Under the pieces are notes generated by a model. That model did no database searches. It saw only the letters and a program-made list of their open reading frames with translations, and was not told the origin of the DNA. Position numbers and translations under genes: made by a program. Below, in pieces: positions 40,801 to 46,090 of a stretch of 64,000 bases of DNA (position 1 is the stretch's first letter; each line of letters opens with the position of its first letter). Where the stretch lies: assembly GCA_905147135.1 (NCBI GenBank), contig LR990048.1, forward strand, positions 5,254,563 through 5,318,562. The letters run 5' to 3'. The DNA comes from Blastobasis lacticolella (taxonomy: Eukaryota > Arthropoda > Insecta > Lepidoptera > Blastobasidae).

Positions 40801-42592
40801 TCGTGGTCAAGCAAACGATCTTTGGGAGTTTTGGGAACCGATTCGGGCTCGTATTTGCACGTTTGTTTGTTGGCCTTCGGTATCCGCCCAAACTGCGATT
40901 GGATGATTACTTCTATCCGTTTGATGTTACCGCCACGCTGCACTGCGGATTGCCGGCCGGCACACGCCAACGGACAATCGTTAGCCGAAACGGGTGCGCG
41001 TCACACATCGCCCGGTGTGTACGCAGCATTAGGCTCCTGGTAGTAGGCTTGAGGAGGTTGCTTTGTTTCGATAGGGGTCGCACGAGGTTATTAACCTGTT
41101 TTTTATATGATCATCAACTTGAAATAGAGCTGCGCTTCAACGTAGTCGATATGGTTATTTATCTTTAAAAATTAATTTTTTTTATTAAAATTAAAATTCA
41201 ATGTCCGGATAAAATGAAGTCGCCAGTGCACTCTTTGAAAGCTCTACTTTAACACCCTTTCGGCTTTATACATGTATTATGAAACACCCTGTATAATAAT
41301 ATCCCATTTAGATTGTTGAAATCTAAATGTCTGAGTTCTGTTTTCTTGTAATATTGTAAGTTAAGAAATAAGCTGAGTAAAGTCAATTATTTGATTGACA
41401 TCGCCGAGTCGGATGCGAGAGCCAACGGCCTTCGATGCAAACATGCCCAAGACCGGGCGAAATGGAGGAGAATGAGTCGGAAAGCGGACCCTGACAGAAG
41501 CCGGGTCGATGATGATGATGTTTCCCTCTTACCGTCCCACTCCCGTCCTTCTTTTATTTTTTCTTTATACCATTGCTAAGTGGGTATCCCCCCCGCAGTC
41601 GTGGCTGCCAGCGATGAGCGTGCTGGAGGTGGTGTCCCGCGAGGCGGGCAAGCGCCGCGTGCCCGGGCCCGTGCTGCGCGCGCCGCCCACCGCGCAGCCC
41701 AGCGCCAGCACCGCTGGGGCTGCCAAGTTAGTATACTTTTTTTATAACACTAAGGTGGCAGACAAGCTTACGGCCTGCCTGATGCTACGCAGTCACCGCA
41801 GCCTCAGGGCAACCTAGTGCCAGTGCCGCTGGGGCTGCCAAGTTAGTATTCCGACAATCGGAACATTGCGTCGTATCGTATCTCCTCAGTGCCATGAGCT
41901 CTGCAGAACCTAAACAGAACTGCCCTGCTTAGAACGAGACAGCGCTACGCGTGTCACATAAGCTTGTCTCGTTCTAAGCAGGGCAGTTCTGTTTAGGTCC
42001 TGCTGTAAGGGCTCATGGTAAGCCCTCTGATAAACTGTGATATCGTTGTAGGTTAACCTACATTACTAAGTACAAGCAAATTTCAGTTTGTAATGAAGTT
42101 TGTTTGTATACCCACAAAACGTTTGTCTGCCCGTACACAATCTGGTACAATTTTTTTTTGTTGCCCTAACTTTTCTTCTCATAGCGATAACTCTTGTGTG
42201 GGTTCTATAAGTAAAAAAAAACAAGACTGTCACACATTATAGTCGCAAAAGAGAAAAGTGACTTTAATGTAGCTGAAAACTGAAACTGCCAAAAAGCAAT
42301 ATATTTTTTGTGCCAGGTTTTGCACGGGCAGTCCAACGTTTTGTGGGTCTACAGAGTGTAATTTTTATTGTATTCGATGGCACGTAGCAACTTAATTTTC
42401 AACTTCTGCTTTCTCAACAGACCATCGAGCGGCTGGGCGACTCTGACGTCCACGAACGCTTGGGCGGCTCGCAGTCAGGCGCGGGCCGGCCCCGCAGCCC
42501 CCGCACCCCCCACCACTGTCACTCTCGCCCCCTCTACCCCCGCCCCCGCCTCTCCCCCCAAAATAGACTACTTCGACAACCCCCCCGAGTAG
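15634..42592 (+). CDS. stc: Shuttle craft / NFX1-type zinc finger, RING and R3H protein (16 coding exons)
   Basis: Exons: 15634-16822, 17024-17206, 18197-18416, 19329-19492, 21571-21775, 22254-22378, 23171-23298, 28641-28803, 30181-30377, 31843-31967, 32505-32696, 33629-33718, 35228-35426, 36430-36582, 41599-41726 and 42421-42592. All phases match and the sum is 3633 nt, 1210 aa. Order of domains: a Q/N/S-rich N-terminus with a PAM2-like motif (about 129-140), a RING (about 420-466), cysteine-rich NFX1 fingers (about 500-960), an LECDDTC segment, an R3H domain (about 1061-1111, R1078 and H1082 as RxxxH), and a Pro/Ala-rich tail ending in YFDNPPE. The length fits the family (roughly 1100 aa). 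Family members bind DNA or RNA and poly(A)-binding protein, and the RING suggests E3 ligase activity. In flies stc is needed for motor axon guidance. Introns are very repeat-rich. Confidence 0.93.
17024..17206 (+). CDS. stc: stc coding exon 2 (RING, first part)
   Basis: The acceptor TATAACAG gives phase-1 continuity. It encodes C420, C423, C436, C439, H444 and C447 of the RING. The donor is GTGAGT at 17207. Confidence 0.9.
17207..18196 (+). other. stc: stc intron 2
   Basis: AT-rich intron of about 1 kb in which I recognise no transposon or RNA gene. Confidence 0.5.
18197..18416 (+). CDS. stc: stc coding exon 3 (RING end, first NFX1 fingers)
   Basis: Read with the upstream G it gives EGKWRCPAC, completing the RING, then WCLCG and the first NFX1 finger CGHGC...CPLPCHPGPCPPC. 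No single ORF longer than the exon exists, so it is easily missed. The donor is GTGAGT at 18417, phase 2. Confidence 0.88.
18868..19056. mobile_element. Hairpin MITE in stc intron 3
   Basis: About 55 bp inverted arms (ATATTATCGTGGACGTCTAA ... and its complement) around a loop of about 70 bp, with no coding capacity. A third copy of CGTGGACGTCTAAGA lies just outside at 19061, so the element is repeated or nested. Confidence 0.75.
19329..19492 (+). CDS. stc: stc coding exon 4 (NFX1 fingers)
   Basis: The acceptor is CCGTCAG. It encodes KECGCGVEKRQMMC through CEQQCHPPPCEPCTHTVTQ, two NFX1-type knuckles. The donor is CAGG then GTAACG, phase 1. The last 39 bases plus the splice site are duplicated at 19561-19607. 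Confidence 0.88.
19561..19607 (+). repeat. Duplicate of stc exon 4 end plus 5' splice site
   Basis: 47 bases matching 19454-19500 with one mismatch, at an offset of 107 bp. It includes the exon end, CAGG and GTAACG. The copy is intronic and would act as a competing donor. Confidence 0.85.
19740..19870 (+). repeat. Interspersed repeat (AATCGGTCCATCCGTTGGGA), copy 1
   Basis: Shares AATCGGTCCATCCxTTGGGA, a CACACACA-type stretch and TCGTCGGAGGTTAAAA with 20120-20240, and its end with 24425-24515. A common kind of Lepidopteran interspersed repeat; its class is not determined. Confidence 0.65.
20120..20240 (+). repeat. Interspersed repeat (AATCGGTCCATCC), copy 2
   Basis: Second copy of the family at 19740-19870, about 380 bp downstream in the same orientation. 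Confidence 0.65.
20739..20996 (+). mobile_element. RTE/SINE-like 3' end repeat, copy 1
   Basis: Shares GGGTGTCGTACAAGGCGAC, CCGCCTGCCAAGCGTGG and CTGCAGTGGA with 28859-29118. A weaker relative lies at 48080-48200. The modules resemble 3' ends of RTE-type LINEs or SINEs derived from them. Confidence 0.65.
21571..21775 (+). CDS. stc: stc coding exon 5 (NFX1 fingers)
   Basis: The acceptor is GACCTTCCAG. It encodes ECACKTPQSRTVPC, CGGPCARVLSCGVHACSRTC and CPCGKNR. The donor GTTGGT is weak, but the phase (2) matches the next exon. Confidence 0.87.
22254..22378 (+). CDS. stc: stc coding exon 6 (NFX1 finger)
   Basis: The acceptor is ACCTACAG. It encodes LDKDKRKACTDPIPVCGNIC...CGPAGDKHFCKINCHEG. 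The donor is GTAAGT at 22379, phase 1. Confidence 0.9.
22484..22700 (-). mobile_element. RTE-type LINE 3' end, reverse orientation
   Basis: On the minus strand it reads into GGTGGACCGATAACCTGGT and ends near CCCAGCAGTGGGCTACT with an ATGATGATG tail. These are hallmarks of the RTE ORF2 end and 3' terminus. Confidence 0.7.
23171..23298 (+). CDS. stc: stc coding exon 7 (NFX1 finger)
   Basis: The acceptor is GTTCCCAG. It encodes ACPVCPDSTLMQCRCGHSSR...LCQKKCNK. The donor is GTACCG at 23299, phase 0. Confidence 0.88.
23740..24120 (+). repeat. 104 bp tandem repeat with TGACAGCTGTCA palindrome (three units)
   Basis: The palindrome TGACAGCTGTCA followed by CGAAATGTAGATxTCGA recurs at about 23810, 23914 and 24018. 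Each unit ends in AGAAACTAGTG and an ACCAATGGGTT-like phrase. An inverted half unit (GATCTACATTTCG) starts the array. Function unknown; it may be a transposon terminus array. Confidence 0.8.
24425..24515 (+). repeat. Interspersed repeat, 3' part, copy 3
   Basis: Matches the end of the family at 19740 and 20120 (CACAAAGCCAC, CACACGTCAAACTGATAAC, TCGTCGGGGGTT). Confidence 0.55.
24780..25000. mobile_element. Degenerate hairpin element
   Basis: GGGACGCGGACGCGAC and TACAGAAAAGACGG on the left face their complements on the right, as in CGTCGCGTCCGCGCC. A related fragment lies at 28560-28610 just upstream of stc exon 8. It is probably a decayed MITE. Confidence 0.5.
25120..28155 (+). mobile_element. 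5'-truncated LINE B (L2/Kiri-like, CR1 superclade) in stc intron 7
   Basis: The coding region is open to TAG at 27738, then about 400 bp of 3' UTR follows. It ends in a (TGTCTA)n microsatellite tail at 28128-28153, typical of CR1-group LINEs. The 5' part of the endonuclease is missing, so truncation lies near 25130-25190. It is inserted in sense orientation in the 5.3 kb intron. Confidence 0.85.
25180..27738 (+). CDS. LINE B ORF2: partial endonuclease and reverse transcriptase
   Basis: About 850 codons without a stop. The endonuclease C-terminal half is present: HIIILGDFNI, CLDLICSD and SNHCFVTCEI. RT motifs are DLRPISILPCLSKVVE, YQSGFRKSRST, LLDFSRAFETI, GVPQGSILGPILF and YADDTQIH. The usual FD of motif A is FE here; the catalytic first Asp is kept. 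The thumb and C-terminal region (RVQNACARFCF, WNNIPPPLRD) are intact. No ATG at a true N-terminus is visible because of the 5' truncation. Confidence 0.85.
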   Translation, partial: GKHIVIGTAYRPPWLSVDIFLDALTDTISSLSQYDHIIILGDFNINTLVKTANSSKLNTFLQSFNLTQYVDKPTHFTDHSETCLDLICSDLMVQNVNVDINLSLSNHCFVTCEIRIKKPKISKRKFSYRPIKSIDADSFDIALGNIDWPGMISLDGVEALVAEFTYILMSLFDKFAPEKTIVVKEENHPWITDTIKRMISLRNEAHIRCRRSGEHAHTAYYKQLKKCVSSAIYNEKVAYFAQHINNNSSQPRTLWKNLRRTLNETSKNRETSLPGNLSDPNLINNHFASAPGVDAVSPAYQSSFEMDRFGQTTFNFRPIGEDVLLRILRSLKSNAAGSDHMTIEMLLMTLPHSASVILEIVNRSLQTSTFPQLWKTALVTPLPKKNNITDLKDLRPISILPCLSKVVERAACIQLTDYLESSSILPKYQSGFRKSRSTSTALMNVVDDILSAQDVTKGTLLVLLDFSRAFETINVSLLLSKLRFYGLETGALKWFESYLTNRSQIVRIVDGDGSIAFSDPLSLSRGVPQGSILGPILFILYTADLSNHIKHCNFHLYADDTQIHTSFEPKDTENAVKIVEEDLQSIASWSIANTLVLNPIKSKFMILGSKNVIKNISQHKPTITVCGAQVERVSEVRNLGLCMDEHLRFENHVIGVVRNCFYRLKIMYKIRNFLSVDLRVRLCEALVLSRFNHGDTVYGPRLLARTERIIQRVQNACARFCFNIPPRSHVTPFLNRAGLLKMTLRRQLHLANLLFDVIKLKRPEYLHDKLLWRDSGSRSSRAGPFVLVPYKHRTTAFRGSFCYTATKCWNNIPPPLRDLTFKRCFTIKLRNLLLEYQKSVAPGTRVLPTYVG
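28641..28803 (+). CDS. stc: stc coding exon 8 (NFX1 fingers)
   Basis: The acceptor is CCACACAG. It encodes KLSCGRHRCRAVCCAAERS, CGVVCGRALSCQLHRC and CHTGHCAPCPRL. The donor is GTGAGT, phase 1. The upstream intron is 5.3 kb and holds a LINE. Confidence 0.9.
28859..29118 (+). mobile_element. RTE/SINE-like 3' end repeat, copy 2
   Basis: Second copy of the repeat at 20739-20996, same orientation, again starting near CCGTGTGGTG and ending near CTGCAGTGGATTGTTACGGG. Confidence 0.65.
29125..30170 (+). other. stc intron 8 remainder: TACCCTCAAAT-type degenerate repeats and LINE scraps
   Basis: 29140-29345 and 29995-30140 are runs of a degenerate unit of about 25-30 bp containing CGACTACCCTCAAAT and CACCGACTA, a low-copy tandem repeat split by other DNA. 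29340-29515 looks like a reverse RTE-type LINE end (CATCATCGTCATCCGAGCGG). 29516-29940 is not recognised. Confidence 0.55.
30181..30377 (+). CDS. stc: stc coding exon 9 (NFX1 fingers; tail amplified downstream)
   Basis: The acceptor is CCCCCCGCAG. It encodes FEELRCSCGAEVVYPPVRC through CGHAAHHACHAGHCPPC and MCHGRHE. The donor is GAG then GTGAGT at 30378, phase 0. The last 90 bases plus donor are the unit of the nine-copy array that follows. Confidence 0.9.
30288..31402 (+). repeat. Nine-copy array of stc exon 9 end plus 5' splice site
   Basis: Unit starts TGCGGACACGCC at 30288, 30415, 30534, 30653, 30780, 30899, 31026, 31153 and 31280, so the period is 127 or 119 bp. The difference is one CCCCCCGC block. 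Every unit carries the last 90 bases of exon 9, the donor GAG/GTGAGT and a C-rich spacer. The first unit is the real exon; the other eight are intronic, with no acceptor between them. The last two donors differ (GTGAGTCCGCC instead of GTGAGTCCGGC). The long ORFs on both strands here are repeat artefacts. Confidence 0.92.
31405..31799 (+). mobile_element. TE 3' end fragment, copy 1 (A-rich tail)
   Basis: About 390 bp starting CAGAAGCTTCTACCAACTAC and ending in AATAAAAATAAAAAATG. A reverse-orientation copy lies at 35523-35935. The 5' part encodes a short frame (EASTNYRKNTFLL ... CSIFSKHII, then stop) resembling a LINE ORF2 C-terminus. It is inserted directly after the nine-copy array. Confidence 0.7.
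31843..31967 (+). CDS. stc: stc coding exon 10 (NFX1 finger)
   Basis: The acceptor is TACCATCAG, phase 0. It encodes ERKTIPCSQDEFSCGLPCG then CGKHTCIKTCHKGPC. The donor is GTACGT, phase 2. Confidence 0.9.
32185..32400 (+). mobile_element. RTE-type LINE 3' end in stc intron 10
   Basis: Contains CAGGTGGACCGACGACCT and GGAAGGCCCTATGCCCAGCA followed by TGATATGATGT. It is the sense-strand counterpart of 22484-22700. Confidence 0.7.
32505..32696 (+). CDS. stc: stc coding exon 11 (last NFX1 fingers)
   Basis: The acceptor is CCCCACCAG. It encodes CAQPCTAPRTACGHWC, CPATAPCRRPVTASCQCG and ERSCADNAKDLAK. The donor is GTAAGT at 32697, phase 2. Its 3' part is duplicated three times downstream. Confidence 0.9.
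32585..33262 (+). repeat. Compound tandem array: stc exon 11 end copies and 45 bp RT-motif-like units
   Basis: The exon 11 end (TGCCAGTGCGGACGCCGGAA ... GGCCAAGT) recurs with donors at 32697, 32959 and 33165, plus a broken fourth copy at about 33226. Between and after them lie units beginning GGTGTACCTCAAGGATC at 32706, 32751, 32796, 32968, 33019 and 33174, with a diverged one at 33518. The 45 bp units translate in frame as GVPQGSILDTALQ-like. The first exon copy is the true exon; the third copy's donor is GTATGT. Confidence 0.88.
33363..33427. repeat. Short hairpin in stc intron 11
   Basis: CTCTTTCACACTCGT faces ACGAGTGTGAAAGA with a loop of about 15 bases, extended by AGCTA on both sides. 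It may be the remains of a MITE. Confidence 0.6.
33629..33718 (+). CDS. stc: stc coding exon 12
   Basis: The acceptor is TTGTGTCAG. It encodes MMAALTASRVQEGG...RPGAMLKT, the linker between the fingers and the LECDDTC segment. The donor is GTAAGC, phase 2. Confidence 0.85.
33719..34860 (+). other. stc intron 12, first part
   Basis: AT-rich with no recognisable gene. 34340-34410 (GAAGATCGTTGAGAATAA) is similar to 63685-63745, so both are copies of an interspersed repeat. Confidence 0.5.
34850..34950 (+). repeat. Direct repeat with interstitial CCTAA motif
   Basis: AACGCCGTACTGxCCCAxxC and CTGGAAxACGACGACT occur twice about 50 bp apart, separated by CTAACCTAACCTAACCC. The CCTAA run is too short to be a telomere relic with confidence. 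Confidence 0.55.
34978..35180. mobile_element. Hairpin MITE, about 80 bp arms
   Basis: CCTAAATTCAGAAGCAAAAA and its continuation through AATCAAAGTGGAAT and AATAAGGT are mirrored at the other end by TTTTTGCTTCTGAATTTAGG. It is a near-perfect foldback of 203 bp. Confidence 0.85.
35228..35426 (+). CDS. stc: stc coding exon 13 (conserved pre-R3H helix)
   Basis: The acceptor is ACCCCCCAG. It encodes LECDDTCRAEARSRQLALAL, a segment conserved in NFX1 proteins, then a helical region. The donor is GTAGGT, phase 0. Confidence 0.9.
35523..35935 (-). mobile_element. TE 3' end fragment, copy 2, reverse orientation
   Basis: Reverse complement of the element at 31405-31799 (TTAAGGAAAACC through GGTAGAAGCTTCTG). 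The two copies form inverted repeats 3.7 kb apart that flank stc exons 10-13. Confidence 0.75.
35936..36308 (-). mobile_element. tRNA-headed SINE, reverse orientation
   Basis: On the minus strand the head reads GGTGGCCGAGCGATTAGG (A-box-like) and then ACCGGATCGAATCCCGCTG (B-box-like). A body follows with ACCAATGAGTC, AACCGATGC, CCATGATGCAATTTGGTCAG and GTCGCTCCACTG. The same family appears at 39925 and 40548. Confidence 0.8.
36430..36582 (+). CDS. stc: stc coding exon 14 (R3H domain)
   Basis: The acceptor is CCGTCCGCAG. It encodes the R3H nucleic-acid-binding core: FPSMNWQKRQFIHELCEHFG, then AYDAEPNRNVVATA. The donor is GTTAGT, phase 0. The exon end and donor are part of a 117 bp tandem duplication. 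Confidence 0.93.
36576..36811 (+). repeat. 117 bp tandem duplication of stc R3H exon end plus 5' splice site
   Basis: Unit 1 (36576-36692) starts with the real exon end GGAGAAG/GTTAGTACGGCGCC. Unit 2 (36693-36811) starts GGAGAACGTTAGTACGGCGCC. The units stay alignable through ATCGGTATTTGTTT, AGAGAAGCG and GCGTGGGTGTG at roughly 80% by eye. Confidence 0.85.
36838..36905 (+). repeat. Interspersed repeat shared with 8990-9060
   Basis: AGAAGGCGGCGTTTAGGTCT followed by GATTTTGGACACGT, diverged from the copy near 8995. Confidence 0.55.
37834..38266. mobile_element. Nested 433 bp element with AGGGTGTCCATAAA inverted ends
   Basis: AGGGTGTCCATAAA at the left and TTTATGGACACCCT at the right. There is no coding capacity. 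The right 80 bases (GTTGTCACTGTGAGGACTAA ...) recur at 46021-46090. Confidence 0.7.
39925..40235 (+). mobile_element. tRNA-headed SINE, forward copy
   Basis: The head GGTGGCTGGGCGGTTGAG, then GCCGGGTTCGAATCCCGCTG, fits A and B boxes of a tRNA-derived polymerase III promoter. The body matches 35936-36308. It lies tail to tail with the next copy. Confidence 0.85.
40240..40548 (-). mobile_element. tRNA-headed SINE, reverse copy
   Basis: Same family; on the minus strand the B box reads CGGGTTCGAATCCCACTGCC. With 39925-40235 it makes an inverted pair with arms of about 250 bp. Confidence 0.85.
41395..41525 (+). mobile_element. RTE-type LINE 3' end with (GAT)n tail
   Basis: GAAAGCGGACCCTGACAGAA, GCCGGGTCGATGATGATGAT: the typical end of an RTE-like LINE. 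It lies 75 bp upstream of stc exon 15. Confidence 0.7.
41599..41726 (+). CDS. stc: stc coding exon 15
   Basis: The acceptor is CCCCCCGCAG. It encodes SWLPAMSVLEVVSREAGKRR and an Ala/Pro-rich stretch. The donor is GTTAGT, phase 2. The last 26 bases plus donor reappear at 41816-41849. Confidence 0.9.
41740..41815 (+). repeat. Lepidopteran interspersed repeat fragment
   Basis: GGCAGACAAGCTTACGGCCT, GCCTGATGCTACGCAGTCAC, CGCAGCC: a motif block I recognise as common in Lepidopteran genomes. It sits between stc exon 15 and the duplicated exon end at 41816. Confidence 0.6.
41816..41849 (+). repeat. Duplicate of stc exon 15 end plus 5' splice site
   Basis: 34 bases matching 41701-41734 with three or four transitions, including CTGCCAA/GTTAGTAT. 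The offset is 115 bp. Confidence 0.8.
41892..42018. mobile_element. Foldback MITE family 3, copy 1
   Basis: Arms read CATGAGCTCT, CTAAACAGAACTGCCCTGCT and TAGAACGAGAC, and are mirrored at the other end. A second copy is at 54778-54890. Confidence 0.85.
42421..42592 (+). CDS. stc: stc terminal coding exon
   Basis: The acceptor is TTTCTCAACAG. It encodes PSSGWATLTSTNAWAARSQA, a Pro/Ala/Thr-rich linker and the end PPKIDYFDNPPE followed by TAG. Confidence 0.9.
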
Positions 42593-43135
42593 AAAACTAG
42601 TATTATCCGCGTCATGAAAGAAGAGATTTCTCAAATGGCAATAGAGGGGACTTCGCGCAGGTCTGCGCAACTCGAACCACGTGACCCGCCAAGTCTCTTC
42701 TTACATGACACTAGTTGTAGCAACTACAAAATACAGTCAGCGCCACAACCAGACGGATTGTCTCTAACTTTGGAGTACAAATTAGAACCTCTGTAGTCGC
42801 TTATGGTTCGACCTATTACGGCTATTGGAGTATGCGGCCAGCCACATTATCATGTTCGTCCGTACGATTAAATATCTACATCGGGTCGATAAATTATTTA
42901 TATTGTGCGTTGGCCGGGATAAGTGAATTGTATTTTACCGTTTTTGACACTTAGTAGGAGTTCCGTGTTTGCGATTCTGAATTTCAATTTTAGTACCATT
43001 CCAATTGACTTTTAAAGATTGTCAACTGGTTTTGGTGCTGACTGTACTTTCTTACTAACTTATTTGTTTTTTAGTTTGAGGACAGCTGGTAAAACGTTGA
43101 TGGAAAATTCATTTGATCTTATCAAAATAAAATAA
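42593..43135 (+). other. stc: stc 3' UTR (probable)
   Basis: Non-coding sequence after the stop. The first clear AATAAA is at about 43125-43132, a probable poly(A) signal. Use of later signals cannot be excluded. Confidence 0.5.
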
Positions 43136-44302
43136 AAATAGTGGATGTAATAATGAAGTCGTATCTCAGAGACGTGCAGGTGTGGGGTAATGACCAAGGC
43201 ATTCGCCATAGCGTCCGACTGATGGTCAGTTTCAGGTTCTTACTTACGACTGACATTGCGAAGTTTTCTTTTCTATGCGACCAAACACTACGTCGTATAT
43301 CAAACACGAAAGTTGTATCGCTATAACGCGAACGCGAATCTTTGCCTGGTTGTGTAGCAATCTTAGAAGCTTTGATATACATTAAAGCTAACTAGGCCAC
43401 TTCCATAAATGACGATGCTTCATCAACTAGTAAGGATAGTTACATGAGACAAAAAGTATAATAAATAGAATTTAATTTTACACATTAAACCCTTTTTACT
43501 TTAATGAAATACACTTAAATATTCCTTTGACTTCATAGAGCTAACAAATACCGTCATTTGAGTAAGTGACCTAGTTATTTTTGCACGTCAGTGTATTTCA
43601 AATGAAACAACTTCTAACGAATTAATCGCGTCCCCAGCAAACACTATACCTTTGGTATATTCAGGGAAATATTTACAAATAAAATGTGTTACTCTATAGT
43701 AAAGCAGTCATCAGAGATCAAGCTTCAATGTACGAACTAAATATGTCTCGATGTCGGAATGTCTTTCGTTCTTTGTTTGTTCATTTTGAACGGCTCGAAC
43801 AGGTGGCTGAAACAAGGCTTGTCGGACGCTACTGCGCCTTGTATTAATTTTTTAATCGTGTTCTATTTGTGTTTTATCAGCTACTGTCTTCCCTAATCTC
43901 TTAATAATTATTACTTAGTAACATAATGATCGATGTGATACAAAGGGTTAAGGCAATGAGAAATCAATCAAATGCATGCAGTAATCAGGCTTTTTTATTA
44001 GGCATTATTTGGAAAGTACGGCAAGTACGCCATTTGCCGTCATTTATGTCAAAACGAACCCTATTAATCGGAATCGCTACTTGCATTAGCTAGAACAATC
44101 ATTTGGATGTTTTTATTATGGAAGATTGAATAGGCATCTTCGGAATACGTTCCTTCTTCGGCACACATAAAACTTTTTATTTATAGAATCCCATTTTCAT
44201 AAATAATGATATGAATGTTCTCAATGGTCGCCCGCCGGTCGGGTGGCGTAGCTAATCACAATGCCACGAAAAGGCATGGGAAAAGGGAATCTAGGTATAC
44301 TT

Positions 44303-44725
44303 TATTTCGATTTTGACGCTTCATATAAGATTTACAGAATGTCAGATTAGCAGAATGGCAGGCTGGCAGAATGCCTGATTAGAAAAATTACAGAATAGCA
44401 AAGTGCCAGATTAGCAAAGTTGAAACTCAAGGATGGCGATCGGTAATAATATAACACATTAGAGATTATTAACTAATTTGTGTGGCATAAATGAAAATGA
44501 CGCATGGTCTACGTACGCTAATATTCTCTTGCAAATAGAATCTTGTATTGTATATTACAATATTCAACTATACTCCATATGAGGCCGCACTTGTGCCTTA
44601 TAAAGCACGCACTGTTTATGACCGATCGCCACTCTCAAGTTTTGCCTAATACGGAAATGTCTCGAGAAACATCAATCTGGCATTCTGCTAATCTGACATA
44701 ATACGTCAAAACCTTTATTTCCATT
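44303..44725. mobile_element. Possible MITE with GTCAGATTAGCAGAATG inverted ends
   Basis: TTTTGACG then GTCAGATTAGCAGAATG at the left are found in reverse complement at 44680-44715. Internal degenerate units of the type CAGAATxxCAGATTAG lie at 44335-44412. Confidence 0.5.
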
Positions 44726-45845
44726 GCGAAACGTTTAGCTCTAAACTGAAAATGTCGATATTTCTATAAAATTACCGTAACTGTAACTTGGCACCTTTCT
44801 AATATGCAACCCTTCAACACGCATAGTTCTTAATTATATGTACGAATTAGGAAATAAATTAAATTATTAATCGATATGTGTATATTGGCAATGAAATTAT
44901 CGTCCATTATATTATATCAGGCAATTTCTGTATATACGCTACGAGTCCAGGCAAAGGATTATTTCTAATACCTTTTACAAGGACCTAAGAACTTGACATG
45001 TATTCATTATGATTCATTTATTATTTTTACATATGGGTAAGTAAATAAATCCGTAGTAACAAGGTTCACATAAACTAGCTATGTGACCTATAGAAAAATA
45101 ATCTTAGGTCCGCTATCCACGCAATTTTTTTAGGCCAGATTGCCCATGTCTTTAAGTATATTACAAAGGAAGAAGGGTAGTTATATTGAGGTTGCAAGTT
45201 AATGTGGCTCGTTTTCAAATATCAACTTTACCACATTCGGTTACTTGCAGGCATCAATTATGTTAATGTTGTGAATAGGACACGAAATGAATAATCTAGT
45301 TGATTTTTATGAATCAAATATTAGTAGTTAAATTATACCTGTTAATTTATCCTACCACTATAATTTATTGTATATAGGTACGCCTCAGTACACCTACATC
45401 CACTATACAGTATTCTACGCACCTCAACAAATAACCCATCACAACTTGTGATCTATACTTTAAATTTTATTTACATCCGACTTATTTTGAGCTATTTTAC
45501 ATTTTCCCGATAATTTGCAACGAGTTACAAAAAGTAAGAAAGTACCAACTTATCGTTAAAGTGCATTAGTTAGATCACGTTATATTTTTGTTTCACGTTA
45601 CGTTTCCATAGTTTCATTGTTTTGCTGTTTGTATATAATATTACCGATAATAGAGAAGGCGCAGGATATGGTGAAGGGAAATACGATAAGGTAAACTAGG
45701 TAATTTTGGAAGAAATTTGACGATTTGTGTCGAATCCTCTGACCCGCAGGCCAGGTAGTGGATTCAGGCCTAACTCTGTCAGTGGCAAACGAGTGGACAG
45801 CCCACCTGATTGAAAAGCAGTAACTGTCGCCTATGACATCTACAA

Positions 45846-45987
45846 CACGGCTAGCACAAGCGTGCACTCGCGCGCGACAAGTGAACAAAGGCGCGACATA
45901 GATACTGCTATCTCTTTCTTCTTAGTATTGAGACAAGGAAAAGAGGCCGGTGCGAGCTATTGCGGGGGCACACCTGTGCTAGCCGTG
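45846..45987. mobile_element. Small MITE with CACGGCTAGCACA inverted ends
   Basis: CACGGCTAGCACAAGCG at the left, TGTGCTAGCCGTG at the right, 142 bp, no coding capacity. Confidence 0.7.
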
Positions 45988-46020
45988 CAGTTCATGCATT
46001 GAGGTTTAGTGTAACAAAAT

Positions 46021-46090
46021 GCAGTTGCGTTGTCACCGTGAGGACTAAGACATGCCTCATGGTTATAATTGCGCTGGCGGCCTGAAATAG
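46021..46090 (+). repeat. Partial copy of the right end of the 37834 element
   Basis: GTTGTCACCGTGAGGACTAA and GCGCTGGCGGCCTGAAATA align with 38195-38258. Confidence 0.55.

Larger units (their letters stand above)
37205..41293. mobile_element. 4.1 kb DNA element with perfect 33 bp terminal inverted repeats in stc intron 14
   Basis: The first 33 bases (TACAGGGTGTTTCATAATAC and 13 more) equal the reverse complement of 41261-41293 with no mismatch. The outermost bases are TA, consistent with a TA target duplication as in Tc1/mariner-like elements (inference). No transposase-sized ORF is visible. The interior contains a second TIR element and two SINEs, so the element has served as a landing pad or is a large non-autonomous element. 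Confidence 0.8.

Noticed and set aside
40596..41168. Overlapping ORFs of about 122-124 codons in the 4.1 kb element as a transposase
   Set aside because: Frames conflict on both strands, and none shows a DDE/D pattern or helix-turn-helix that I can recognise.
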